A stretch of 64,000 nucleotides of DNA from Nocardioides sp. Arc9.136. GTDB lineage: Bacteria; Actinomycetota; Actinomycetes; Propionibacteriales; Nocardioidaceae. Under the pieces are notes generated by a model. That model worked only from the letters and a program-made list of their open reading frames with translations, was not told where the DNA came from and ran no database searches. The translations under genes were made by a program, and so were the position numbers. The number at the start of each line of letters is the position of its first letter. Positions within the stretch are counted from its first letter, which is position 1. The stretch lies in NCBI RefSeq assembly GCF_030506255.1, contig NZ_CP113431.1, positions 4,227,001-4,291,000 of the forward strand, written 5' to 3'. Below are positions 1-6,802 of the stretch, in pieces.

Positions 1-1158
1 CCCCTCTACGACCTCTCCGAGGAGCACCGGGCGGTCCGCGAGGCCGTCCGCGCGATCTGCGACGCCAAGGTGGCGCCGTACGCCGCGGACGTCGACGAGA
101 ACGCCCGCTTCCCCCGCGAGGCGGCCGACGCCCTGCTGGCGGCCGACTTCCACGCCCCGCACGTCCCGGAGGAGTACGGCGGCGCCGGCGCCGACGCGCT
201 CGCGACGGTGATCGTCATCGAGGAGGTCGCCCGCGCCGACGTGTCCGCCTCGCTCATCCCGGCGGTAAACAAGCTCGGCTCGCTGCCGGTGCAGATCGCC
301 GGCTCCGAGGAGCTCAAGAAGCACTACCTCGGCGCGCTCGCGCGCGGCGAGGGCGGCTTCTCCTACTGCCTCTCCGAGCCCGAAGCCGGCTCGGACGCGG
401 TCTCGATGCGCACCCGCGCGGTCCGCGACGGCGAGGACTGGGTCCTCGACGGGGTCAAGCGCTGGATCACCAACGCGGGCGAGTCGGAGTACTACACCGT
501 CCTCGCCGTGACCGACCCCGAGAAGCGCTCGAAGGGCATCTCGGCGTTCGTGGTGGAGAGGTCCGACCCCGGCGTCTCCTTCGGCGCCCCCGAGAAGAAG
601 CTCGGCATCAAGGGCTCGCCGACCCGCGAGGTCTACCTCGACAAGGTCCGCATCCCCGGCGACCGGATCATCGGCGCCGAGGGCACCGGCTTCGCGACCG
701 CGATGCGGACCCTCGACCACACCCGCGTCACGATCGCCGCCCAGGCCGTCGGCGTCGCCCAGGGCGCCCTGGACCACGCGCTGGCCTACGCCCGCGAGCG
801 CCGGCAGTTCGGGCAGCCGATCGCGGACTTCCAGGGCCTGCAGTTCATGCTCGCCGACATGGGCATGAAGGTGGAGGCCGCGCGCCAGATGACGTACGCC
901 GCCGCCGGCCGCTCCGAGCGCGGCGACGCCGACCTCACCTTCTTCGGCGCGGCCGCGAAGTGCTTCGCCTCCGACGTGGCCATGGAGGTCACCACGAACG
1001 CCGTGCAGGTGCTCGGCGGCTACGGCTACACCCGCGACTACCCGCTCGAGCGGATGATGCGAGACGCGAAGATCACCCAGATCTACGAGGGCACCAACCA
1101 GGTGCAGCGGATCGTGATGGCCCGGCAGCTGCTCGCCGGGGTCCAGTCCGACCTCTGA
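1..1158 (+). CDS. acyl-CoA dehydrogenase (5' end outside window)
   Basis: FAD-dependent acyl-CoA dehydrogenase, oxidising an acyl-CoA to the 2-enoyl-CoA. The frame is open from base 1 (it reads PLYDLSEEHRAVREAVRAIC), so the true start lies upstream; the GTG at 70 is internal. 385 residues are visible, close to full length for the family (about 380-390). Seen: the flavin-binding stretch LSEPEAGSDA, WITNAG, and the C-terminal IYEGTNQVQRI with the catalytic glutamate of the short/medium-chain type. The substrate cannot be told from sequence. It converges on the DUF4406 gene 16 bases downstream. Confident in family, not in chain length. Confidence 0.93.
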   Translation, partial: PLYDLSEEHRAVREAVRAICDAKVAPYAADVDENARFPREAADALLAADFHAPHVPEEYGGAGADALATVIVIEEVARADVSASLIPAVNKLGSLPVQIAGSEELKKHYLGALARGEGGFSYCLSEPEAGSDAVSMRTRAVRDGEDWVLDGVKRWITNAGESEYYTVLAVTDPEKRSKGISAFVVERSDPGVSFGAPEKKLGIKGSPTREVYLDKVRIPGDRIIGAEGTGFATAMRTLDHTRVTIAAQAVGVAQGALDHALAYARERRQFGQPIADFQGLQFMLADMGMKVEAARQMTYAAAGRSERGDADLTFFGAAAKCFASDVAMEVTTNAVQVLGGYGYTRDYPLERMMRDAKITQIYEGTNQVQRIVMARQLLAGVQSDL

Positions 1159-1174
1159 GCCCTCGACGGGCGGA

Positions 1175-1558
1175 TCAGGCCGCGTCGTCCGCGACGTAGC
1201 CCGGGATCTCCTCGACGGAGTGCCAGACCGGGATGCCGCGCTCGCGCGCGATGGCGACGTCCTGGTCGGCCCCGCGGGACGCGCCGGGCAGGCGCAGCAC
1301 GCCGTCGCAGTGCTGGAGCAGGCGCTCGGCGGTGGGGTACATCACCTGCTCGGCCAGGGGGTCGCCCAGGCCCTCGGCCCCTGCGCTGCTCAGCACCGGC
1401 AGCGCCACCCACTCGCCGATCATCGGCACGTGCCCGGACCGGAACACCGGCCAGGCGGCGGCCTCGAGGGCGCGCAGGTTCGCCGCGAGCCGCGCCGGCT
1501 CGTCGTCGGTGCCGGAGCGGTAGGGACCGGCGATCAGGATCATCAGGGGCTTCGTCAT
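1175..1558 (-). CDS. DUF4406 / nucleoside deoxyribosyltransferase-like protein
   Basis: Small protein of 127 residues resembling the DUF4406 group, which shares the fold of nucleoside 2-deoxyribosyltransferases. Seen: N-terminal ILIAGPYRSG, like the substrate-binding loop of that fold, then HVPMIGEW and CDGVLRLPGASRGADQD, where an aspartate and a serine/glycine turn sit as in the family. The ATG at 1558 is chosen because a TATTGT hexamer ends 6 bases upstream, as expected for a leaderless mRNA; a much longer upstream frame is a shadow of the DeoR gene. It is divergent from deoR across 68 bases of repeats, so the DeoR protein probably controls it. The reaction is unknown. Confidence 0.8.
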   Translation of the reverse strand: MTKPLMILIAGPYRSGTDDEPARLAANLRALEAAAWPVFRSGHVPMIGEWVALPVLSSAGAEGLGDPLAEQVMYPTAERLLQHCDGVLRLPGASRGADQDVAIARERGIPVWHSVEEIPGYVADDAA

Positions 1559-1564
1559 GCTCCG

Positions 1565-1620
1565 ACAATAGCGTGCAGAAACGTGCACGAACAAGCATTT
1601 ACGTGCGGACGGTCTAGAGT
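1565..1620. promoter_or_regulatory. divergent promoters with 10-bp-phased direct repeats
   Basis: Between the divergent DUF4406 and DeoR genes. A hexamer recurs every ten bases: GCGTGC at 1571, ACGTGC at 1581, ACAAGC (degenerate) at 1591, ACGTGC at 1601. That is one helical turn per unit, a typical layout for DeoR-family operators. TAGAGT (1615-1620) lies 6 bases before the deoR GTG; on the other strand TATTGT (1570-1565) lies 6 bases before the DUF4406 ATG. The repeats lie between the two -10 elements. Confidence 0.65.
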
Positions 1621-1626
1621 CCTCCC

Positions 1627-2382
1627 GTGCTCGCCGCCCAGCGCAAGGACCGCATCCTCGCCACCCTCCGCGCCGAGGGCCGGGTCGTCGCCAAGGAGCT
1701 GGCAGCCGCGTGGGACCTGTCCGAGGACACCGTCCGTCGCGACCTGCGCGAGCTCGCGGCCGAGGGCCTGCTGCACCGCGTGCACGGGGGTGCCCTCCCC
1801 GCCTCCCCCGCGGTCGCCGACTTCGCCGCCCGCACCTCCATCGCCACCGACGCCAAGACCGAGGTCGCCCGGCTCGCCGCTGCGCTGGTGCGCCCCGGGC
1901 AGACCGTCGCCGTCGACGGCGGCACGACCGCCCGCCAGCTGGCCCGCCTGCTCCCACCCGACCTGCGGGCCACCGTCGTCACCCACAGCCCGACCATCGC
2001 GGTCGAGCTCGCGGAGCACCCGACCGTCGAGGTGGTCATCGTCGGCGGCCGCCTCTTCAAGCACTCCGTCGTCGCCGCCGGCGCGGCTGCCCACGAGGCC
2101 ATCGGGCGGGTCTGGGTCGACGCCTTCTTCCTCGGCGTCACCGGCATCCACCCCACCTCCGGCCTGACGACCGGCGACGCCGACGAGGCGGCGGTGAAGC
2201 GCGCCTGGGTCGCCCGAGCCGCGGAGACCTACGTGCTGGGCAGCAGCGAGAAGATCGGCGCCGCCTCTCCGTTCGAGGTCGTCCCGCTCACGGCGGTCAC
2301 CGCGGTGCTGACCGACGCCGGGGCACCGGAGCGCGGGGTGGCCGAGCTCCGAGCGGCAGGCGTCGACCTGCGACAGCCCTGA
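1627..2382 (+). CDS. DeoR/GlpR-family transcriptional regulator
   Basis: DNA-binding repressor of 251 residues, the usual DeoR length. Residues 1-60 form the winged helix-turn-helix (RKDRILATLRAEGRVVAKEL, then SEDTVRRDL and LHRVHGGAL, the family signature). The rest is the sugar-phosphate sensor domain related to ribose-5-phosphate isomerase: VAVDGGTTARQLA, VVTHSPTIAVEL, GGRLFKHSVV, LGVTGI. The GTG start follows TAGAGT by 6 bases. The effector is probably a phosphorylated sugar or a deoxyribose derivative. The divergent DUF4406 protein has a deoxyribosyltransferase-like fold, which loosely fits deoxynucleoside metabolism; that link is inference. Confidence 0.9.
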   Translation: MLAAQRKDRILATLRAEGRVVAKELAAAWDLSEDTVRRDLRELAAEGLLHRVHGGALPASPAVADFAARTSIATDAKTEVARLAAALVRPGQTVAVDGGTTARQLARLLPPDLRATVVTHSPTIAVELAEHPTVEVVIVGGRLFKHSVVAAGAAAHEAIGRVWVDAFFLGVTGIHPTSGLTTGDADEAAVKRAWVARAAETYVLGSSEKIGAASPFEVVPLTAVTAVLTDAGAPERGVAELRAAGVDLRQP

Positions 2383-2416
2383 GCCCCTCCCGGCCCCGTG
2401 CCGCTCCGCGGCTCAG
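2379..2416. terminator. possible bidirectional terminator stem
   Basis: At the convergent end of deoR and the lipoprotein gene: arms CTGAGCC (2379-2385) and GGCTCAG (2410-2416) flank a 24-base loop with an inner CGG/CCG pairing. It has no U-tract and overlaps both stop codons. Weak candidate. Confidence 0.3.
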
Positions 2417-2928
2417 CTGATCTCGTACTTCTCGCCGAGCAGCTCGTCCTGCTCCTTGGTCGTGTCGACGCACGGACCGCCCACCCCGGCATCGACCTCG
2501 CCGGGGTGGCGCCGGGACTCCCCGATCGTGGCCCGCAGGTCGTCGCGGGTGAGCACCCCGTAGGGACGCGGCGTCGTACCGGCGTTCTCGACCGTCCAGC
2601 CTTCGGCCTCCAGCGCGTCGGTCAGGGCGGCGATCGCCTCGGCGGTCGACCCGGTGGGCTTCGCCGACCCGCCGGCGGAGTACTCCATCGACGGCGGCTC
2701 GACGGTGCAGACCGACCAGGAGCCGGCCAGCGGCGCGAGGTCGAGCCCCACCTCGGCGGCGACGGCGGCCAGGGAGCGCGCGGCGTCCTCGACGGCCGCT
2801 CGGGACGCCGCGGTGTCCTCCGCGCCCTTCTCGGATGACACCTTCGGGTCGCCGCACGCGGTCATCGTCACTCCCAGGAGGGCCAGGACGGTCAGGGTCA
2901 CCAGTCTCGCGCGCACCGCGCGCCTCAC
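2413..2928 (-). CDS. small lipoprotein of the WXG cassette
   Basis: Predicted lipoprotein of 171 residues, not matched to a family I can name. It opens with a basic stretch and a hydrophobic segment (VTLTVLALLGVTMTAC) ending in a lipobox cysteine at about residue 25, so the mature part (about 145 residues) should be anchored outside the membrane. It has one further Cys pair (VCTVE and PCVDT). The GTG start at 2928 overlaps the stop of the upstream hydrolase gene as GTGA, so the two are translationally coupled. As the last gene after a WXG-bearing hydrolase, it could be an immunity or accessory protein; that is speculation. Confidence 0.75.
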   Translation of the reverse strand: MRRAVRARLVTLTVLALLGVTMTACGDPKVSSEKGAEDTAASRAAVEDAARSLAAVAAEVGLDLAPLAGSWSVCTVEPPSMEYSAGGSAKPTGSTAEAIAALTDALEAEGWTVENAGTTPRPYGVLTRDDLRATIGESRRHPGEVDAGVGGPCVDTTKEQDELLGEKYEIS

Positions 2929-4697
2929 CCCTGGTCCCTCGTCCGCGACTCGCCCTCGACGCCGCTGCTCGGGTCGCGGTCCCACTCGGGGTCGCGGGGG
3001 GCGTCGTACCAGGGGTCGTAGCTGTGCTCGGCGGTGTTCACGTCCCCACCGTGCCCGTCGACGACCAGTCCGATGTTGTACAGCGACTCGGAGTCGTGGG
3101 CGAGGTAGGAGCCGTGCGCCTCGTCGGTGTTGCGGTGCCAGCTGCGGTCGACGTCCTCGGCCTCGAACCGGGTCGCGCCGAAGTCGTCGGAGGACGGGTC
3201 GGTCCCGAGGCCGAGGCCGCCCTTGCCGATCCACCCCTCGTCGCCGAGCACGGCCACGAAGTCGCGGCTGTCGCGGCCGACGTACACGTGGTCCTCGCCC
3301 ACGCTGAAGTCGTCGGCGTGGTCGGCCGGGCCCGCGCCCGGGCTGCCGACGAGCACCACGTCGTCGGCGGCGAGGTCGAAGTCGCCGGCGGCGTACGACG
3401 TGGCGGTCGAGCCGTAGCTGTGGCCGATCGCGGTGAGGTGCGCCGGGTCGTCGGAGCGCGAGGCGCGGAGGCCGTCGACCATGTCGGCCAGCCGCCGGCC
3501 GCCGTCCTCGGCGCGCCCCTCGGTCAGCGTGGCGGGGTCGTAGAAGGCGTCCGGCGCGTCGTACCCGAGCCAGAACAGCGTCGCCACGCTCGAGCCGTCG
3601 CCGTTGTAGCGGGTCGACTCGTAGAGGTTCATCATCTGCCCGGTGTAGCCGGTGGTGTCCGCCATCGTCGTGGTGATGCCGGGCGTGAAGACCGCGACGT
3701 CGTCGGCGGTGTCGAGGTCGCCGACGCCCACCGCGACCCGGCCGTCGCCGTCGAAGGCGCCCGGGTCGTAGAGGTAGAGCACGCCGCCGGGCCGCTCGCC
3801 GGTGATCGGGTCCTCGAAGGCGTCGGCGTCCTCGAGCGCCTGCTCGGCCTGCTCGGCGTTGTCGAGCACCTGCTGCTCGGCCTCGGAGATCGTGCCGTCC
3901 TCCGCCTTGGCACGCAGCGTCGCGAGGTCGTCGTCGAGCACGACCCGGTTCGCGTCGTCGCGGGCACTGGCAGGCAGGCCGTCGGCGGCGCCGACCAGCT
4001 CGGGGTACGACGCGACGACCGCCTCGCGCTCGGCCTCGCTGAGCCCCTCCCACCAGTCGCGCACCTCCTCCGGCGTCGCGCCGGTCCCGGGCGCACCGGG
4101 CCGGTCCATGGCGTCCTGCGCGAACTGCGGGATCCCGCCGTCGTCGGAGAGCGCCGCGTCGAGCGAGGTCCCGGCCTGGAACGCCTGTCGCAGGAGGTCC
4201 TCGGCCTCCCGCACGCGTCGCTGGAGGTCGTCGTGGTCGGTGACCAGCTCGGAGTAGTCGATCCGCAGCTCGGTCGCCCGCTCCCGCAGCGCCGCGACCA
4301 CCTCCGGCGTGGCCTCGGTGGTGGCGCCGATGTCGGCGATGAGGGCGGTGCGGCGGTCGTCGAGCGAGCGCTTGCGCTCGACCTGCTCGTCGTAGGTGCG
4401 CAGCAGGTCGCGCAGCGTGTCGGCGTACGCCGTCACCGCCCGCCCGACGCGCTCGACGGTCGTCCCCATCGCCGCGTGCTCGTCGCCGGCCTCGGCGGTG
4501 GCCTCGCGGTAGGAGTCGGCGGCGGCGCCGAACCAGCCTCCGATCCACTGGATCCGGGCGGCCTCGTCGGAGAACTCCTCGTAGCGGCCGGAGGCGGTGT
4601 GGAGGGCCTCGGCCAGCGTGTCCGCGCCGCCGGGGTCGCCCTCGGGCTTGATGACCTCGGCCGGCTGGGACGGGGGGACGTCGATCGTGACGGTCAC
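2925..4697 (-). CDS. WXG-type N-terminus fused to DUF1023-like alpha/beta hydrolase
   Basis: 590-residue protein in two parts. Residues 25-210 are predominantly helical and charged, with a WXG turn at 55-57 (GWFGAAADSYREA), as in type VII (ESX) substrates. The C-terminal half resembles the DUF1023 alpha/beta hydrolases: AVFTPGITTTM, then GHSYGS (about 425-430, nucleophile Ser427), VGRDSRDF with a candidate acid, and EAHGSYL with the candidate His near 528. There is no signal peptide. The GTG start overlaps the WXG100 gene stop (GTGA) and its own stop overlaps the lipoprotein start. The substrate is unknown (ester or lipid bond expected from the fold). Export by a type VII system is inferred from the WXG region only; no ESX machinery is in this window. 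Confidence 0.82.
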   Translation of the reverse strand: MTVTIDVPPSQPAEVIKPEGDPGGADTLAEALHTASGRYEEFSDEAARIQWIGGWFGAAADSYREATAEAGDEHAAMGTTVERVGRAVTAYADTLRDLLRTYDEQVERKRSLDDRRTALIADIGATTEATPEVVAALRERATELRIDYSELVTDHDDLQRRVREAEDLLRQAFQAGTSLDAALSDDGGIPQFAQDAMDRPGAPGTGATPEEVRDWWEGLSEAEREAVVASYPELVGAADGLPASARDDANRVVLDDDLATLRAKAEDGTISEAEQQVLDNAEQAEQALEDADAFEDPITGERPGGVLYLYDPGAFDGDGRVAVGVGDLDTADDVAVFTPGITTTMADTTGYTGQMMNLYESTRYNGDGSSVATLFWLGYDAPDAFYDPATLTEGRAEDGGRRLADMVDGLRASRSDDPAHLTAIGHSYGSTATSYAAGDFDLAADDVVLVGSPGAGPADHADDFSVGEDHVYVGRDSRDFVAVLGDEGWIGKGGLGLGTDPSSDDFGATRFEAEDVDRSWHRNTDEAHGSYLAHDSESLYNIGLVVDGHGGDVNTAEHSYDPWYDAPRDPEWDRDPSSGVEGESRTRDQG

Positions 4698-5002
4698 CGG
4701 GCCGGCCCCAGTCGTCCGTCGAGGTCGGTGAACCGGCTGTCGGCGCCCTGGTCGGTGGTGCCGTAGTCGTCGATCCGGGCGTCGAGCGCGTCGGCGAAGC
4801 CGGTGGCGAGCTCCGAGCTCTCCGCGGCGTACCCGGCCCACGCGGTGAGGAAGGCCTGCGCCGCGCCCTGGACGCTGGGGGCCAGCGCCCCGGTGCCCTG
4901 GCCCTCGAGGTCGCGCGAGGTCGAGGTCATCAGGTCGGCGAGCGCGCGCCAGTTCGTGCTGCCGAGCGAGAGCTCGGAGTACTCCGCGCCGAGGGTGCTC
5001 AT
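4694..5002 (-). CDS. WXG100-like small protein
   Basis: 102-residue helical protein of WXG100 size. It has a W-A-G turn at 55-57 between two amphipathic helical stretches (residues 14-50 and 58-80), and no signal peptide, Cys or enzyme motif. Members of this superfamily form helical-hairpin dimers and are secreted by, or act as partners in, ESX/type VII secretion. It lies between an unknown 194-residue protein and the WXG-hydrolase protein with NTGA overlaps at both ends (ATGA at 4999-5002, GTGA at 4694-4697), so it is probably made in step with the hydrolase and could be its partner. Assignment rests on size, the motif and context. Confidence 0.7.
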   Translation of the reverse strand: MSTLGAEYSELSLGSTNWRALADLMTSTSRDLEGQGTGALAPSVQGAAQAFLTAWAGYAAESSELATGFADALDARIDDYGTTDQGADSRFTDLDGRLGPAR

Positions 5003-5583
5003 GCCTGCTCCCCCTCGGACGTCCCGGGCCCCCCGGGCGCCGGGGCGAGCCGGACGTCGGCCGAGCGGAGCCGGAGGACGAGCCGCGACTCGGCCGGTGC
5101 GAGCACCAGCTGCAGCTCCTCGTGGGCGAGTCCGTCGCCTCGTCCGGCGAGCACGCGCGGCAGCCCGTCGGGCGGTGCGAGCACGTGCCAGCCGTCCTGC
5201 TCCAGCGACTCCGCACCGCGGCCCACCGCCGCGACGCCGCCGGTCGGGTCGGCGTCGTCGAGCCGGAGCGTGGTCTCGACGCGGGAGGTGGCGGGCGCCC
5301 GACCGGAGGTCCAGCGGCTGCGGACCTCGGTCGGCTCGCCGCCCACGAGCGAGGTCCACAGCGCGACCGCGTGGGCCTCGACCCGGGCGGCCTCGGACGC
5401 GGGTTCTACCTCCGGCCGCGCCTCGACCTCGACCGCTGCCGGGCCGACCGCGGCCTCGGCCGGGAGCACGACGACGTCGATGTCGGGGTGCCGGCGGCGG
5501 ACCACCGACCAGAACGGGTCGGCCGCCACCTGCTCGGCGGCGTCGGACCCGGTGGTGAACGGGCTCGCGGGCGACGTGGGCAT
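4999..5583 (-). CDS. unknown protein, first gene of the WXG cassette
   Basis: 194-residue protein I do not recognise. It is acidic, rich in Ala, Val and Arg, has no Cys, no signal peptide and no membrane segment, and appears to alternate beta strands and short helices (for example residues 25-45 and 150-180, the latter reading ELQLVLAPAESRLVLRLRSA). An ATG at 5583 is chosen; a GTG 33 bases further up is possible. Its stop overlaps the next start as ATGA. As the leading gene of a coupled cassette with two WXG proteins it could be a chaperone-like partner, by analogy with EspG-type proteins, but I see no direct similarity. Confidence 0.65.
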   Translation of the reverse strand: MPTSPASPFTTGSDAAEQVAADPFWSVVRRRHPDIDVVVLPAEAAVGPAAVEVEARPEVEPASEAARVEAHAVALWTSLVGGEPTEVRSRWTSGRAPATSRVETTLRLDDADPTGGVAAVGRGAESLEQDGWHVLAPPDGLPRVLAGRGDGLAHEELQLVLAPAESRLVLRLRSADVRLAPAPGGPGTSEGEQA

Positions 5584-5635
5584 GCCCGGGGCATACCCGC
5601 CCCGCGGCCGGCTCACACCGGCCGCGGGCCCCGGG

Positions 5636-6802
5636 TCAGTAGGACTTCGGCAGGCCCAGGGAGTGCATCGCGACGAAGTTCAGGATCATCTCGCGGCTGA
5701 CGGGGGCGATCCGGCCGAGCCGGGCAGCGACGAGCATGTTGGCCAGGCCGAGCTCGCGGGTCAGGCCGGAGCCGCCGTGGGTGTGGACGGCGATGTCGGT
5801 GGCGTTGCACGCGACCTCGCCGGCGGCGTACTTGGCCATGTTGGCGTACTCGCCGGCACCCATGTCGTCGCCGGCGTCGTAGAGCGCCGCGGCCTTCTGC
5901 TGGAGCAGGCGGGACTGCTCGAGCTCGATCTTGACCTTGGCCAGCGGGTGCGCGATGCCCTGGTGGGCGCCGATGGGCTGGTCCTTCCACACCTTCCGGG
6001 TCTTGGCGTACTCGACGGCCTTGGCGAGGGCGAAGCGCGACATCCCGTTCGAGTACGCCGCCCCCATGATCCGCTCGGGGTTGAGCCCGGCGAAGAGCTG
6101 CAGCAGGCCGGCGTCCTCGTCGCCGACGAGCGCGTCGGCGGGGAGCCGGACGTCGTCGAAGAACAGCGTCCACTGCTTCTCCGGGGCGTCGAAGGTCATC
6201 TCGAGCGGCTGCTTCTCCAGGCCCGGCGCATCGGTCGGGACGACGAACAGGCAGGGCTTGAGCTTGCCCGTCCGTGCGTCGGCCGCCCGGCTCACCACGA
6301 GGATCCCCTGCGCCTCGTCGACGCCCGAGATCCACGTCTTCTGGCCCTTGAGCACCCAGCCGTCGCCGTCCTTGGTGGCCGTGGTGGTGATGTTGTGGGA
6401 GTTCGAGCCGGCGTCGGCCTCGGTGATGGCGAAGGCCATCGTGTACTCCCCGGACGCGATCGCCGGCAGCCAGCGCGCCTTCTGCTCCGGGGTGCCGAAC
6501 CGGCCGATGACCGAGCCGCAGATCGCCTGGGAGACGACCATCATCAGCATCGGCGCGCCGGCCGCCGCGGCCTCCTCGAGCACCGCCGAGAGGTCGCCCA
6601 TGCCGCCACCGCCGCCACCGTGCTCCTCGGCGATGTTGACGCCGAGGAAGCCGTGGGCGCCCATGTCGTGCCACAGCTCGGTGACCTTGCCGCCGGTGCG
6701 GGCCTTCTCGGCGACGTACTCGTGGCCGTACTTCGAGGCGAGCGCGAAGACCGCCTTGCGCAGCTCCTGGCGCTCCTCGGACTCGGTGAACGCATGGCTC
6801 AT
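5636..6802 (-). CDS. acyl-CoA dehydrogenase (last gene of atu-like operon)
   Basis: 388-residue acyl-CoA dehydrogenase. Seen: MAFAITEADAGSNSHN (flavin region), KTWISGVDEAQG, and HTHGGSGLTRELGLANM near the C-terminus. The IYEGT catalytic glutamate of short-chain enzymes is absent (the end reads RIAPVSREMI). The glutamate in NPERIMGAAYSNG fits the helix-G type seen in long-chain and isovaleryl-CoA enzymes, which often act on branched acyl-CoAs. The ATG at 6802 overlaps the carboxylase alpha gene stop (ATGA). It is the terminal gene of the TetR-led operon, oxidising a CoA ester on the pathway; the exact step is not decidable here. Confidence 0.9.
   Translation of the reverse strand: MSHAFTESEERQELRKAVFALASKYGHEYVAEKARTGGKVTELWHDMGAHGFLGVNIAEEHGGGGGGMGDLSAVLEEAAAAGAPMLMMVVSQAICGSVIGRFGTPEQKARWLPAIASGEYTMAFAITEADAGSNSHNITTTATKDGDGWVLKGQKTWISGVDEAQGILVVSRAADARTGKLKPCLFVVPTDAPGLEKQPLEMTFDAPEKQWTLFFDDVRLPADALVGDEDAGLLQLFAGLNPERIMGAAYSNGMSRFALAKAVEYAKTRKVWKDQPIGAHQGIAHPLAKVKIELEQSRLLQQKAAALYDAGDDMGAGEYANMAKYAAGEVACNATDIAVHTHGGSGLTRELGLANMLVAARLGRIAPVSREMILNFVAMHSLGLPKSY

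Noticed and set aside
1159..1174. GCCC/GGGC stem as a terminator between the first two genes
   Set aside because: Only four pairs; too weak to report as a feature.
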